A DNA stretch of 23,221 bases from a bacterium (GCA_004562915.1 SFQZ01000049.1:1-23221); one strand, 5' to 3'; positions 15,704 to 23,221 are shown, numbered from the stretch's first letter. Translations and numbers: made by a program. Notes: generated by a model not told the origin, from the sequence alone.

Positions 15704-16354
15704 TCACATATCCTGAATTCCCGGCCACTGTTCGTAACTTTCCAGATAAATATCCGCAATCTCTCTCAGTTCTTCTTGTCCATTCTCTGTAGCATCATAA
15801 ATCGCCGCCAGTGGAAATCCTGATCTTTTGGCGGTCCGGGCAGCATAAAGGGCATCCTCAAAAATTAATGTTTCTTCTACCGATGTCCCCAGGCTTTCTC
15901 TTGCAATCTGGTATATTTTATCTGTAGTTTTTCCCGCCCCCACTTCCCGGCAACAGAATATTTTCCGGAAATAAGAGCGGAGACTAACATGCTCAAGTGC
16001 ATACTCTACCAGATACGTATCTGTCGCCGATGCCACGCACATTGGGATTCCCTCCTGCTGCAGCTCCTCCAGAATCCGGCGTACACCTGGTTTTTCCTGT
16101 ACCTCTTTTCGATAAAAGCCTTCTATCAGCTGGTATACCTCTTTTATGATCTGTTCCGGCTCTCCCTGCAATCCATAACGCTGTTTCATGTATTCCGCCG
16201 CCTCCAGCATGGTAAGGGTCATAACCTTTTCCTGCAGCTCCGGCTCCGGTACAATTCCTTTTGACTCCAGATACAGATTTCCCAGATTTCTCCACACATG
16301 CATGGAATCTGTCAAAGTTCCGTCCATATCAAAAATTGCGCCTTTGATATTCAT
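15704..16354 (-). CDS. HAD-family hydrolase (beta-phosphoglucomutase-like phosphatase), last gene of thi operon
   Basis: This protein has 216 residues. The start at 16354 is chosen because GGAGG lies 6 nt upstream; in-frame ATGs at 16360 and 16375 have no proper site. HAD motif I is FDMDGTLTDS, with Asp9 as nucleophile and Asp11 as acid/base. Motif II is the Ser/Thr in CVASATDTY, motif III the Lys in GKTTDKIY, and motif IV IFEDALYAARTA. A helical cap domain (about residues 17-85) places it with the PGM-like class. It begins 13 bp after thiE stops and is in line with thiM and thiE, so a phosphatase acting on a thiamine-pathway phosphate ester is possible. Family sequence alone cannot show the substrate; sugar phosphates are the alternative. 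Confidence 0.85.
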   Translation of the reverse strand: MNIKGAIFDMDGTLTDSMHVWRNLGNLYLESKGIVPEPELQEKVMTLTMLEAAEYMKQRYGLQGEPEQIIKEVYQLIEGFYRKEVQEKPGVRRILEELQQEGIPMCVASATDTYLVEYALEHVSLRSYFRKIFCCREVGAGKTTDKIYQIARESLGTSVEETLIFEDALYAARTAKRSGFPLAAIYDATENGQEELREIADIYLESYEQWPGIQDM

Positions 16355-16367
16355 CTTCATCCTCCGC

Positions 16368-17009
16368 TTATGCATTTACCATCTCTTCTGAAAGCTTTCT
16401 CAGTTTCTGTGCTGCTTCTTTGATATCCTTTTGTGCAAATATAGCAGAAACCACGGCTACACCGTCCACACCGGTTCCTGCAAGCTGCGAAAGATTATCT
16501 GCCGTAATCCCGCCGATTGCCACAACAGGGATGGATACGGTCTCACAAATCTCTTTCAAGGTTTCCCAGGATACCTCTCTGGCATCCAGTTTTGTAGATG
16601 TGGAAAATACCGCACCTACCCCCAGATAATCGGCACCCATTTTTTCTGCCTTTACTGCCTGCTCCACCGTCCTGGCGGAAACACCGATGATTTTATCCGG
16701 TCCCAGTTTTGCCCGAACATCCTGCGCTTCCATATCGCTCTGTCCCACATGCACACCATCCGCATCACACCGCAAAGCCACATCCACATTGTCATTGATG
16801 ATAAAAGGCACGTCATTTTCTTTACACAGCTTCTTTATCACAAGAGCTTCCTGATAAAAAGCTTCTTCATCCAACTTCTTTTCCCTCAGTTGGAGAAAAG
16901 TCACTCCTCCCTCCAGACACTCCTTCACCTGAGATGCCAGAGTCTTCCCTTCCAGCCAACTCCTGTCTGTTACTGCATACAGTCTCATATCTTCTTTTTT
17001 ACAAGTCAT
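16368..17009 (-). CDS. thiE: Thiamine-phosphate synthase
   Basis: ThiE joins HMP pyrophosphate and thiazole phosphate to give thiamine monophosphate. The 213-residue TIM barrel shows the family landmarks: LYAVTD near the start, FLQLREK, DADGVHVGQSD, GVSARTVEQA, GADYLGVGAVFSTSTK and PVVAIGGI. The start at 17009 follows AAGGA by 6 nt and gives a normal length; the frame extends ten codons further upstream. It follows thiM by 82 bp, with a hairpin in the gap, and precedes the HAD gene. thiD, thiC and thiL are not in the window. Confidence 0.94.
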   Translation of the reverse strand: MTCKKEDMRLYAVTDRSWLEGKTLASQVKECLEGGVTFLQLREKKLDEEAFYQEALVIKKLCKENDVPFIINDNVDVALRCDADGVHVGQSDMEAQDVRAKLGPDKIIGVSARTVEQAVKAEKMGADYLGVGAVFSTSTKLDAREVSWETLKEICETVSIPVVAIGGITADNLSQLAGTGVDGVAVVSAIFAQKDIKEAAQKLRKLSEEMVNA

Positions 17010-17047
17010 ATCTTTTCCTTCTCTCTTCATAATCCACAAATCTGTCT

Positions 17048-17083
17048 GTAACTATTCAGGACAGTGACATACTGAACAGCTAC
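17048..17083 (-). other. Hairpin in the thiM-thiE gap
   Basis: Two 12-nt arms (17048-17059 and 17072-17083) pair over their full length, including two G-U pairs on the minus strand, with a 12-nt loop. There is no T-tract, so it is more likely a processing or stability element than a terminator. Confidence 0.35.
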
Positions 17084-17091
17084 ATCTATCT

Positions 17092-17922
17092 TTACATTTC
17101 GTATACTTCATACCGGGCACCCTGTTCCAGTATTTCCGCATTCATATTACTGATCTCATCCATCAGAAACATCCGATAGCTGCCGCTTCCTCCATGTGCC
17201 GCAAGCATTTTCTCATATGCTCTCTCGCCTGCAATTCCCATGGCACATACTGCCGCAGCCGCAGCCTGCAAAGGAGTGTCTTTATTTGCAGTAAGATACG
17301 CTGCCATCATGGCACTTAACATACAGCCTGTTCCTGTCACTTTCGACATCATAGGATGCCCGTTCCGGATCACATAAGCCCGTTTGCCATCCACCGCAAG
17401 ATCCACTGCTCCCGTGATCACGGTAACAGCTCCCGTTTTCCTTGAAAATTCTCCGGTAAATGCAATCACCCGTTCCATGTTTTCCTCTGTCACCGCATCT
17501 GACACATCTGCATCCACTCCCTTAGTATTGCCGCTTCCAAGGGCAAGGGTTTTGATTTCAGAAATATTTCCTCTGACCGCCGTAAATCTTACCGTTTCCA
17601 GAAGTTTTATCGCAGTCCGGGTACGAAGCGCAGATGCACCCACACCCACCGGATCCAAAAGCACCGGATGACCGAGCGCATTTGCCCTCTTTCCCGCGAG
17701 CATCATGGATTTGACTGTTCTGGAATTCAGTGTTCCGATATTTATCGTCAGACCACCGCAGACCGATGTGATTTCCTCCACTTCCTGCTCATCATCTGCC
17801 ATGATCGGCGAACCTCCGCAGGCCAGCAATATATTAGCGCAATCATTTACCGTAACATAATTTGTAATACAATGTACCAGAGGCACCTGCTCCCGCACAT
17901 TTCTCTGCATTTCACCAAACAA
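17092..17922 (-). CDS. thiM: Hydroxyethylthiazole kinase
   Basis: ThiM phosphorylates 4-methyl-5-hydroxyethylthiazole, the salvage route to the thiazole half of thiamine. The 276-residue ribokinase-like protein carries HCITNYVTVNDCANILLACG at about 17-36, PIMADD, LLDPVGVGAS, AVRGNISE, and the active-site loop KVTGTGCMLSA near 194-204 with its Cys. The TTG start at 17922 has AGGTGA 7 nt upstream; an ATG at 17910 four codons in is the alternative. It is the first gene of thiM-thiE-HAD and lies 70 bp downstream of secA. That gap holds a hairpin but no recognisable TPP riboswitch. Confidence 0.94.
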   Translation of the reverse strand: MFGEMQRNVREQVPLVHCITNYVTVNDCANILLACGGSPIMADDEQEVEEITSVCGGLTINIGTLNSRTVKSMMLAGKRANALGHPVLLDPVGVGASALRTRTAIKLLETVRFTAVRGNISEIKTLALGSGNTKGVDADVSDAVTEENMERVIAFTGEFSRKTGAVTVITGAVDLAVDGKRAYVIRNGHPMMSKVTGTGCMLSAMMAAYLTANKDTPLQAAAAAVCAMGIAGERAYEKMLAAHGGSGSYRMFLMDEISNMNAEILEQGARYEVYEM

Positions 17923-17950
17923 AATCCTGTCACCTCACATAATATGATAA

Positions 17951-17976
17951 AAGGGAATCCGTTGAAAGATTCCCTT
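17951..17976 (-). terminator. Intrinsic terminator of secA
   Basis: Arms AAGGGAATC (17951-17959) and GATTCCCTT (17968-17976) form a 9-bp stem with an 8-nt loop, followed on the minus strand by TTTTATC. It starts about 17 nt after the secA stop. Confidence 0.7.
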
Positions 17977-17992
17977 ACTGATAATTTCGCTG

Positions 17993-20566
17993 TTATTTTA
18001 TAGGTTTACGTCCACAGCACTGTTTATATTTCTTACCGCTTCCGCAAGGACACGGATCATTTGGATAAACTTTATCCTGAGAACGGCGAACCGGTCCTTT
18101 CTGAACAGACTCATCTTTATTGGTTCCGGTAACCTGTGCCACCTGCTCTCTCTCCACTTTCTGCTCAATACGAACATGATACAGTAGGCGGATGGTATCC
18201 TGCTGAATACTGTTGGTCATGCTGTCAAACATATCAAACGCACTCATCTTATACTCAACCTTCGGATCTCTCTGACCATAAGCCTGAAGACCGATACCCT
18301 GACGCAGCTGTTCCATATCATCGATATGATCCATCCATTTTCGGTCAATAACTTTCAGAAGCACTACACGCTCCAGTTCACGAATCTGCTCCGGTTCCGG
18401 GAACTCTGCTTCTTTCATCTCGTACAGTTTGATAGCCTCTTCTTTCAGTTCCTGCTTCAGCTGATTCTTTCTCATCTTCTTCACACGTTCCGATGTGATG
18501 GTTTTTACAGGAATAATCGGCTGAATCATGGTATTCAGTTCAACCAGATCCCACTCTTCGGAATCCACATCATCACTGATACACATATCCAGTGTATTGT
18601 CAATGGTATCCGTGATCATCTTGCAGATGGCATCCCTCATGTTCTCTCCATCCAGAACGCGGCGACGCTCTTTATAAATAATCTCTCTCTGCTCATTGTT
18701 GACCTGATCGTAATCCAGCAGGTTCTTACGAATACCATAATTATTGCTCTCGATCTTCTTCTGTGCTTTCTCGATTGCACTGGAAAGCATCTTGTGCTCA
18801 ATCTGCTCGTTTTCTGCCACACCCAGACTGTTAAATACAGACATCAGTTTCTCAGAACCAAACAGACGCATCAAATCATCTTCCAGAGAAATGTAGAAAC
18901 GAGACTCACCCGGATCACCCTGACGACCGGAACGACCACGCAGCTGATTATCAATACGTCTGGATTCATGACGTTCTGTACCAATAATCTTCAATCCACC
19001 TGCTGCTCTCGCCTCATCATCCAGCTTAATATCTGTACCACGTCCTGCCATGTTCGTAGCGATGGTAACTGCACCCGCCACACCGGCCTGAGCAACAATT
19101 TCCGCCTCCAGTTCATGGAACTTGGCGTTCAACACATTGTGCTGAATTCCTTCTCTCTTAAGCATGTTGCTGAGCAGTTCTGAGGTTTCGATGGTGATCG
19201 TACCTACCAGTACCGGCTGCTTCTTTGCATGAGCTTCTTTGATTTCATTTACTACAGCACGGAACTTTTCCTTCTTGGTCATATAAACCGCATCATCCAG
19301 ATCCACACGCTGTACCGGTCGGTTAGTCGGGATCTCGATAACGTCCATACCGTAAATTTCACGGAACTCCTGCTCTTCTGTAAGAGCCGTACCTGTCATG
19401 CCTGCTTTTTTATGATATTTATTAAAGAAATTCTGGAATGTGATCGTTGCAAGAGTTTTACTCTCACGGCGCACTTTCACATGTTCCTTTGCCTCAATAG
19501 CCTGATGTAAACCATCGGAATATCTTCTTCCCGGCATGATACGTCCGGTAAATTCATCTACGATCAGGACCTGATCATCCTTTACAACGTAATCCTGATC
19601 CCTAAACATCAGATTATGGGCACGAAGTGCCAGAATAATATTGTGCTGAATCTCCAGATTTTCCGGATCTGCCAGGTTCTCAATGTTGAAGAACTTTTCA
19701 ACTTTCTTCACACCTTCTTCTGTCAGATTTACCACTTTATCTTTTTCATTGACAATGAAATCACCGGTCTCAACAATTTCTTCACCCATGATTGCTGTCA
19801 TCTTGGTCATCTCACCGCTTGCTTCACCTCGCTCCAACTGCCTTGCAAGGATATCACAGACTTCATACAGCTTTGTAGATTTACCACTCTGTCCGGAAAT
19901 AATAAGAGGTGTACGTGCCTCATCGATCAATACCGAGTCCACCTCATCAATAATGGCATAATGAAGCTCTCTCTGTACCAGCTGTTCCTTGTAAATTACC
20001 ATATTGTCACGAAGATAATCAAAGCCGTCTTCATTATTTGTCACATAAGTGATATCACAGGCATACTGCTCCCGTCTCTCATCGTTTTTCATGGAATTCA
20101 GAACAACACCTACAGTCAGTCCCAGAAACTCATGAACCTTACCCATCCATTCCGCATCACGCTTTGCCAGATAGTCGTTGACCGTTACGATATGAACACC
20201 TTTCCCTTCCAGGGCATTCAAATAAGCCGGACAGGTAGAAACCAGAGTTTTACCTTCACCTGTTTTCATCTCGGCGATTCGACCTTGATGCAGGATAATA
20301 CCACCAATCAGCTGCACACGATAATGCTCCATGTTCAGCACACGCCTGGCTGCCTCTCGCACAGTAGCAAATGCTTCCGGAAGCAAATCATCCAAAGTCT
20401 CACCTTTTGTCAGTCTCTCTTTAAACTTTCTGGTCTGATCCTTCAGTTCCTCATCAGACATGACCTGCATCGTCGGACGCAGTTCTTCAATCTTATCCAC
20501 CAGGGGCATGATTCTTTTCAATTCCCTGGAACTGTGAGTTCCAAAGAGTTTTTCAGCTAATTTCAT
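17993..20566 (-). CDS. secA: Preprotein translocase ATPase SecA
   Basis: SecA drives proteins through the SecYEG channel with ATP. The 857-residue product has Walker A (KTGEGKT, residues 101-107) and the Walker B region YAIIDEVDSVLIDEARTPLIISG near 203-225. It also has the preprotein cross-linking region, the second motor domain with GTDIKL and QLRGRSGRQGDPGESRFYISLEDDL, and the C-terminal zinc motif CPCGSGKKYKQCCG used for SecB/ribosome contacts. The length is normal for Firmicutes. AGGAG stands 7 nt before the ATG. A promoter is predicted just upstream and a terminator just downstream, so it looks monocistronic. Confidence 0.98.
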   Translation of the reverse strand: MKLAEKLFGTHSSRELKRIMPLVDKIEELRPTMQVMSDEELKDQTRKFKERLTKGETLDDLLPEAFATVREAARRVLNMEHYRVQLIGGIILHQGRIAEMKTGEGKTLVSTCPAYLNALEGKGVHIVTVNDYLAKRDAEWMGKVHEFLGLTVGVVLNSMKNDERREQYACDITYVTNNEDGFDYLRDNMVIYKEQLVQRELHYAIIDEVDSVLIDEARTPLIISGQSGKSTKLYEVCDILARQLERGEASGEMTKMTAIMGEEIVETGDFIVNEKDKVVNLTEEGVKKVEKFFNIENLADPENLEIQHNIILALRAHNLMFRDQDYVVKDDQVLIVDEFTGRIMPGRRYSDGLHQAIEAKEHVKVRRESKTLATITFQNFFNKYHKKAGMTGTALTEEQEFREIYGMDVIEIPTNRPVQRVDLDDAVYMTKKEKFRAVVNEIKEAHAKKQPVLVGTITIETSELLSNMLKREGIQHNVLNAKFHELEAEIVAQAGVAGAVTIATNMAGRGTDIKLDDEARAAGGLKIIGTERHESRRIDNQLRGRSGRQGDPGESRFYISLEDDLMRLFGSEKLMSVFNSLGVAENEQIEHKMLSSAIEKAQKKIESNNYGIRKNLLDYDQVNNEQREIIYKERRRVLDGENMRDAICKMITDTIDNTLDMCISDDVDSEEWDLVELNTMIQPIIPVKTITSERVKKMRKNQLKQELKEEAIKLYEMKEAEFPEPEQIRELERVVLLKVIDRKWMDHIDDMEQLRQGIGLQAYGQRDPKVEYKMSAFDMFDSMTNSIQQDTIRLLYHVRIEQKVEREQVAQVTGTNKDESVQKGPVRRSQDKVYPNDPCPCGSGKKYKQCCGRKPIK

Positions 20567-20623
20567 ATAGTCACTCCTGTTATATCTAATTCTCTATTTC
20601 CTTATAACTACATACCAAGTATT

Positions 20624-20652
20624 ATTCTAGCACTTTCTCTGGTAATACACAA
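20624..20652 (-). promoter_or_regulatory. Predicted secA promoter
   Basis: Minus-strand TTGTGT (20652-20647), a 17-nt spacer, and TAGAAT (20629-20624). The leader would be about 50 nt. Confidence 0.5.
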
Positions 20653-20788
20653 CTTTATTTTTCATGAAACAGCACTGATTTATAAGTACCACAGGACTTA
20701 CATTGACATCTTCCGCCGCCCATGCTCCAACAGAAATTTTACACACTCCTTGCTGTTTTTCAATACCATCGTAACGCTTATGACCGAA

Positions 20789-22051
20789 TCAATCAATACA
20801 AGTCACGAGAAAATGCTTGATACAATTATCACCTACAGCATTGTTCATTTGTTCCGGATGAAACTGCACCCCGTATATACGCAGAGAAGCATTGGAAAAT
20901 GCTTCTACAGTTCCGTCATTGGATTGCATGTCCACTGTAAATCCGGGAGCTATCGCATCCAGAGACTGATGATGATAACTCAGCACCTTAACAGAACCGG
21001 GATAAATCGCTGAAAACCATCCATTTGACATATTGGAAATGGTATGCCAAACTCCCATATGTCCGCCAATATCCTGGTGAAGTGTTCCCCCAAATGCAAC
21101 ATTGATTAGCTGAATCCCTTTGCAGATTCCAAGTACCGGTGTACCCGTCTCTGCACATTGACGAACAGCGGCAATCTGACGATCATCCAATACATTGTCA
21201 ATATTTCTGCTGGCTGTATTGACCTGTCCGTATCTGGACGGATCAAGATCTCCTCCTCCGGGAATAATCATTCCATCGTATTGTTTTGCATCAAAACTTC
21301 CTGTAACAATCACAGGACTCATTCCCATTTCTGCCACTTTATTGGCGCACACACCGGATTCGGCGTTATTATTTCCCACGACGGCAATCGTAAGGGATTT
21401 CCATTTTCCATCCGGCATCAGATAGTAGTTTTTCTTTCCATCATTGATCCATCCGGTTTTCATAGAACCATCATTGGTTCCTCCAAAATAATACCATGAT
21501 CCGTTAATCTGCTGCCAGCCGCTGGTCATCCAGCCGGCTCCGTCAAAATAATATAAACTTCCGCCTATATTTTCAAAACCATTTGTGGTATAACTTCCAT
21601 CTGAATGACAATACCACCAGCGACTGCCGGATTTTATCCACTGGTCTGTCTGTTTCGTCTTCGTCCATGCTCCGCTTTCATCTACCCAGTAATCGCCGAT
21701 CCAGGTATTGGCAGCCATTTTTCCATCACCGTACATGTAATACCATACACCATTCACTTTCTGCCAGCCGGTCTTCATGGCTCCGTCATTGGTTCCGCCA
21801 AGGTAGTACCAGTTACTTCCGTCCCAGTACCATCCTGTACGCATATAGCCTCTCTGGTCAAAGGCATACCATGTCCCTCCGATCTGTTTCCATGTACTGA
21901 CAGGATAACTTCCGTTATCTTCCTGCCACCACCAGCCTACATTATTTTTTATCCATGTGGCAGCTTCCGTTTTCACCGTTCCCAGCGGCGAGAAAATGCT
22001 TCCCATTGCCATAAAAGCAGACATGACTAATACAAGTAACTTCTTTTTCAT
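20789..22051 (-). CDS. Secreted cell-wall-binding-repeat protein with class I amidotransferase / gamma-glutamyl hydrolase (peptidase C26) domain
   Basis: The 420-residue protein has a Sec signal peptide (1-31, cleavage after VKTEA/A). It then carries about seven choline/glucan-binding-type repeats (about 32-217) rich in GWxxxxGxWYY, such as TGWQKVNGVWYYM and SGWQQINGSWYYF. Residues 219-420 form a class I glutamine-amidotransferase fold of the PuuD/gamma-glutamyl-hydrolase type: DGMIIPGGGDLDPSRY at 259-274, nucleophile elbow LGICKG with Cys310, and QFHPEQ with His398 and Glu400, which complete the triad. It is thus a potentially active enzyme exported and held at the cell surface. A gamma-glutamyl bond in peptidoglycan, poly-glutamate, folate polyglutamate or a gamma-glutamyl peptide could be its target; none can be chosen from sequence. 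GGAAGGAG precedes the ATG. It stands alone, 222 bp upstream of secA. Confidence 0.9.
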   Translation of the reverse strand: MKKKLLVLVMSAFMAMGSIFSPLGTVKTEAATWIKNNVGWWWQEDNGSYPVSTWKQIGGTWYAFDQRGYMRTGWYWDGSNWYYLGGTNDGAMKTGWQKVNGVWYYMYGDGKMAANTWIGDYWVDESGAWTKTKQTDQWIKSGSRWWYCHSDGSYTTNGFENIGGSLYYFDGAGWMTSGWQQINGSWYYFGGTNDGSMKTGWINDGKKNYYLMPDGKWKSLTIAVVGNNNAESGVCANKVAEMGMSPVIVTGSFDAKQYDGMIIPGGGDLDPSRYGQVNTASRNIDNVLDDRQIAAVRQCAETGTPVLGICKGIQLINVAFGGTLHQDIGGHMGVWHTISNMSNGWFSAIYPGSVKVLSYHHQSLDAIAPGFTVDMQSNDGTVEAFSNASLRIYGVQFHPEQMNNAVGDNCIKHFLVTCID

Positions 22052-22166
22052 CTGATATTTCTCCTTCCTATTTAACCTACTATATATAAGACGAATCGAA
22101 CAGCTTTCAGGTTTTAACTTATTGAATTTTTACTGATTTATTTCACTATATACGAGGAGTGCTCCC

Positions 22167-22250
22167 ATGAAGACAGCAATTTCTACGCATAGAAAAAATC
22201 TGTCAGAAATAGACAATCCCCTTATGCAGTTACATAGTACCAATCTGTAA
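22167..22250 (+). CDS. Possible 27-residue small protein
   Basis: A short plus-strand frame begins with ATG at 22167, 7 nt after GAGGAG, and ends at TAA 22248-22250. The peptide is polar and has no membrane segment or known motif. It lies in a 205-bp gap between the wall-binding gene and the broken capsule genes. A TATATA lies right before the GAGGAG, too close to act as promoter for it. It may be a chance frame or the remnant of a larger gene. Confidence 0.2.
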   Translation: MKTAISTHRKNLSEIDNPLMQLHSTNL

Positions 22251-22256
22251 TGGGAA

Positions 22257-22556
22257 TTATTGATGTTTCCCTTTGTTCATTTCATACTGCTTCATAACAA
22301 TTCCCATAATATTTGCCTGAACTGCATCCAGTTTCTGTTTCGCCATACGCACCTGTTCACAACTAGAATAATTTTGTCTTACTACCATAAGAACACCGTC
22401 ACAGCTGCTGCTCAGTAAAGCCGCATCTGTAACCATCCCCACAGGCGAACAATCACAAATGATGTAATCGTAAGACCGGCTCAGTGTTTCCAACAGTTTC
22501 TTCATCCTATCCGAACCGAGAAGTTCCGCCGGATTTATGGATACACTGGTTTTTCC
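22257..22556 (-). pseudogene. C-terminal fragment of a CpsD/CapB-type tyrosine kinase
   Basis: About 100 codons match the second half of bacterial capsule BY-kinases: NPAELLGSDRMKKLLETL, then YDYIICDCSPVG (the Walker B-type strand, normally YIIIDTPP), then DAALLSSSCDGVLMVVRQ and AKQKLDAVQANIMGIVMK. The N-terminal half with the Walker A (GEGKS/T) loop is missing. The tail has one Tyr and no full tyrosine cluster. The piece is joined directly, one frame off, to a CpsC fragment, so a deletion removed the end of cpsC and the start of cpsD. No function is expected. Confidence 0.8.
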
Positions 22557-22854
22557 CTCTTTCTGCAATTTTGACCACTATTTCCGGAGATACTCTCAAT
22601 ATTTCCTTTACAATTGCTTCTGCCTGCAGACGGCTTAGATCCCGAACAGATATTTCCATAATTGTGGTTCCTTCTACCGCTTCCACTCTGACATTTTCAT
22701 ACAGTTCCTCGTAGTCCATCTTCAGATTCAGCTTCTCCGGCACCAAAACCAGAACAGTCCTGCTTCGTATTATTACCGCATAAATATCCACAAGCTCCTG
22801 TGCAGTGACATTCTCCTGATTTATCATTGTTTCCTCTATGATCCCACTCTGTAT
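22555..22854 (-). pseudogene. Internal fragment of a CpsC/Wzz-type chain-length protein
   Basis: About 100 codons correspond to the extracytoplasmic part of a capsule/exopolysaccharide chain-length regulator: MINQENVTAQELVDIYAV, then KLNLKMDYEELYENV, then TTIMEISVRDL and AEAIVKEI. The N-terminal transmembrane segment is missing, and so are the end of the domain and the second membrane helix. An in-frame stop lies just upstream and the frame runs into kinase-coding DNA at about 22555. It is clearly a remnant. Confidence 0.75.
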
Positions 22855-22891
22855 TCATGCACGTTTCTCTCCCTCGTTGAAAGTACTGCCA

Positions 22892-23026
22892 GTCTCTTCC
22901 AAACCCATCCCCAGTATATACTTTATCAGCTACTTCATCAAGCTCAGAATTGTATCTGTTTGTCAGGATTACATCGCAGATTTTTTTAAATCTTTCCAAA
23001 TCATCCATCACTGGAGTTTGACAGTT
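22892..23026 (-). pseudogene. C-terminal fragment of a UDP-glucose 6-dehydrogenase
   Basis: About 45 codons read as the end of a UDP-glucose/UDP-sugar dehydrogenase: VMDDLERFKKICDVILTNRY, then ELDEVADKVYTGDGFGRD, resembling the common ending 'DVIVANRY...KVYTRDLFGRD'. A stop sits just upstream in this frame, and no stop follows the natural end, so the piece is out of context. Together with the CpsC and CpsD fragments on the same strand it marks a decayed capsule/exopolysaccharide locus; the dehydrogenase would have supplied UDP-glucuronate. Confidence 0.7.
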
Positions 23027-23047
23027 TTATATTTCAAAAAAACCTTA

Positions 23048-23065
23048 CAGGCCATATAAAGCCTG
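23048..23065. terminator. Small hairpin with T-runs on both sides
   Basis: CAGGC (23048-23052) and GCCTG (23061-23065) form a 5-bp stem with ATTTTTT after it on the plus strand and a T7 run about 5 nt after it on the minus strand. Weak, possibly bidirectional. Confidence 0.35.
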
Positions 23066-23089
23066 ATTTTTTATGTCATATTTTTCATT

Positions 23090-23221
23090 TTATTGGTGCA
23101 AAAACTATCTGAAGATCTGCTCTGGGGCTGTCGGGAAATAGCAGTTTTGGCCCCTGATGTGTAAGAAGGAGACAGTCCGGCAGAAATTCAGACTTTTTCA
23201 AGGCACTGATTTTCTACGGAC
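23090..23221. other. Non-coding window end, possible transposon terminus
   Basis: No gene is seen. The sequence GGGGCTGTCGGGAAATAGC at 23124-23142 resembles the GGGGCTGTC-type ends of some insertion sequences (IS1182-like from memory), and GGGGC/GCCCC (23124-23128 / 23150-23154) can also form a hairpin. Only one end would be in the window and no target duplication can be seen, so this is tentative. Confidence 0.2.

Noticed and set aside
17923..17992. TPP riboswitch ahead of thiM
   Set aside because: The gap is only 70 nt and is occupied by the secA terminator hairpin; the conserved CTGAGA and ACC...GATCTGG-type elements were not found.
18326..20560. Two long plus-strand frames (285 and 314 codons) opposite secA
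   Set aside because: They are antisense to a full-length, motif-complete SecA, have no convincing start signals and show shadow-like composition.
20655..20723. 22-codon minus-strand frame with a Cys-x-Cys-x-x-Cys cluster upstream of secA
   Set aside because: The ATG at 20723 has GGAG only 1 nt away, no promoter fits, and the same short segment has other open frames; probably chance, though the cysteines drew attention.
22697..23011. A single 104-codon protein spanning 22697-23011
   Set aside because: Only its first 40 codons resemble a protein family (dehydrogenase C-terminus); the remainder is out-of-frame DNA of the cpsC fragment.

Overview
The window looks like a chromosomal segment of a Gram-positive gut Clostridia member, most likely Lachnospiraceae (Blautia / Mediterraneibacter / Dorea-like). 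The reasons are strong AGGAGG-type ribosome binding sites, moderate GC with TATAAT/TTGACA promoters, a lipoprotein/LplB-type sugar ABC transporter with a YesL (DUF624) partner, an RF2 gene with a programmed frameshift, and a secreted protein with cell-wall-binding WYY repeats. This placement is inferred from gene content, not from a database match. No tRNA, rRNA or CRISPR array was seen.

Layout. (1) 1-4384, minus strand: prfB (RF2, read through an in-frame TGA by a +1 frameshift), then an SPFH protein with three tandem zinc ribbons, a double zinc-ribbon membrane protein and a TPM-domain membrane protein cut by the window edge. The last three match the composition of the Bacillus subtilis ydjI/ydjG/ydjH membrane-stress module. 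(2) 4504-6683: a uroporphyrinogen-decarboxylase-family (MtaA-like) gene divergent from an AraC regulator. (3) 6693-15637: a complete sucrose/fructo-oligosaccharide locus. The minus-strand operon runs permease, permease, lipoprotein binding protein, GH32 hydrolase, fructokinase. The divergent plus-strand operon runs LacI regulator, DUF624 membrane protein, and an unrecognised membrane-anchored protein. The 333-bp divergent region carries two good promoters and four copies of a TGTAAAA motif. No transport ATPase is present, so a shared one is presumably supplied from elsewhere.

(4) 15704-17922, minus strand: thiM, thiE and a HAD phosphatase-like gene, a thiazole-salvage operon with no TPP riboswitch visible ahead of it. 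(5) 17993-20566: secA. (6) 20789-22051: a secreted protein joining cell-wall-binding repeats to a class I glutamine-amidotransferase / gamma-glutamyl hydrolase (peptidase C26) domain. (7) 22257-23026: three broken pieces of a capsule/exopolysaccharide locus (the C-terminus of a UDP-glucose dehydrogenase, the middle of a CpsC/Wzz chain-length protein, and the C-terminal half of a CpsD tyrosine kinase), each in a different frame. This is followed by a non-coding end that may contain a transposon terminus.

The features most worth a second look are the SPFH/zinc-ribbon/TPM module with its nearly identical 78-bp repeats, the wall-attached amidotransferase, the unrecognised gene at 14906-15637 in the sugar locus, the HAD gene in the thiamine operon, and the hairpin at the predicted 5' end of the prfB mRNA.
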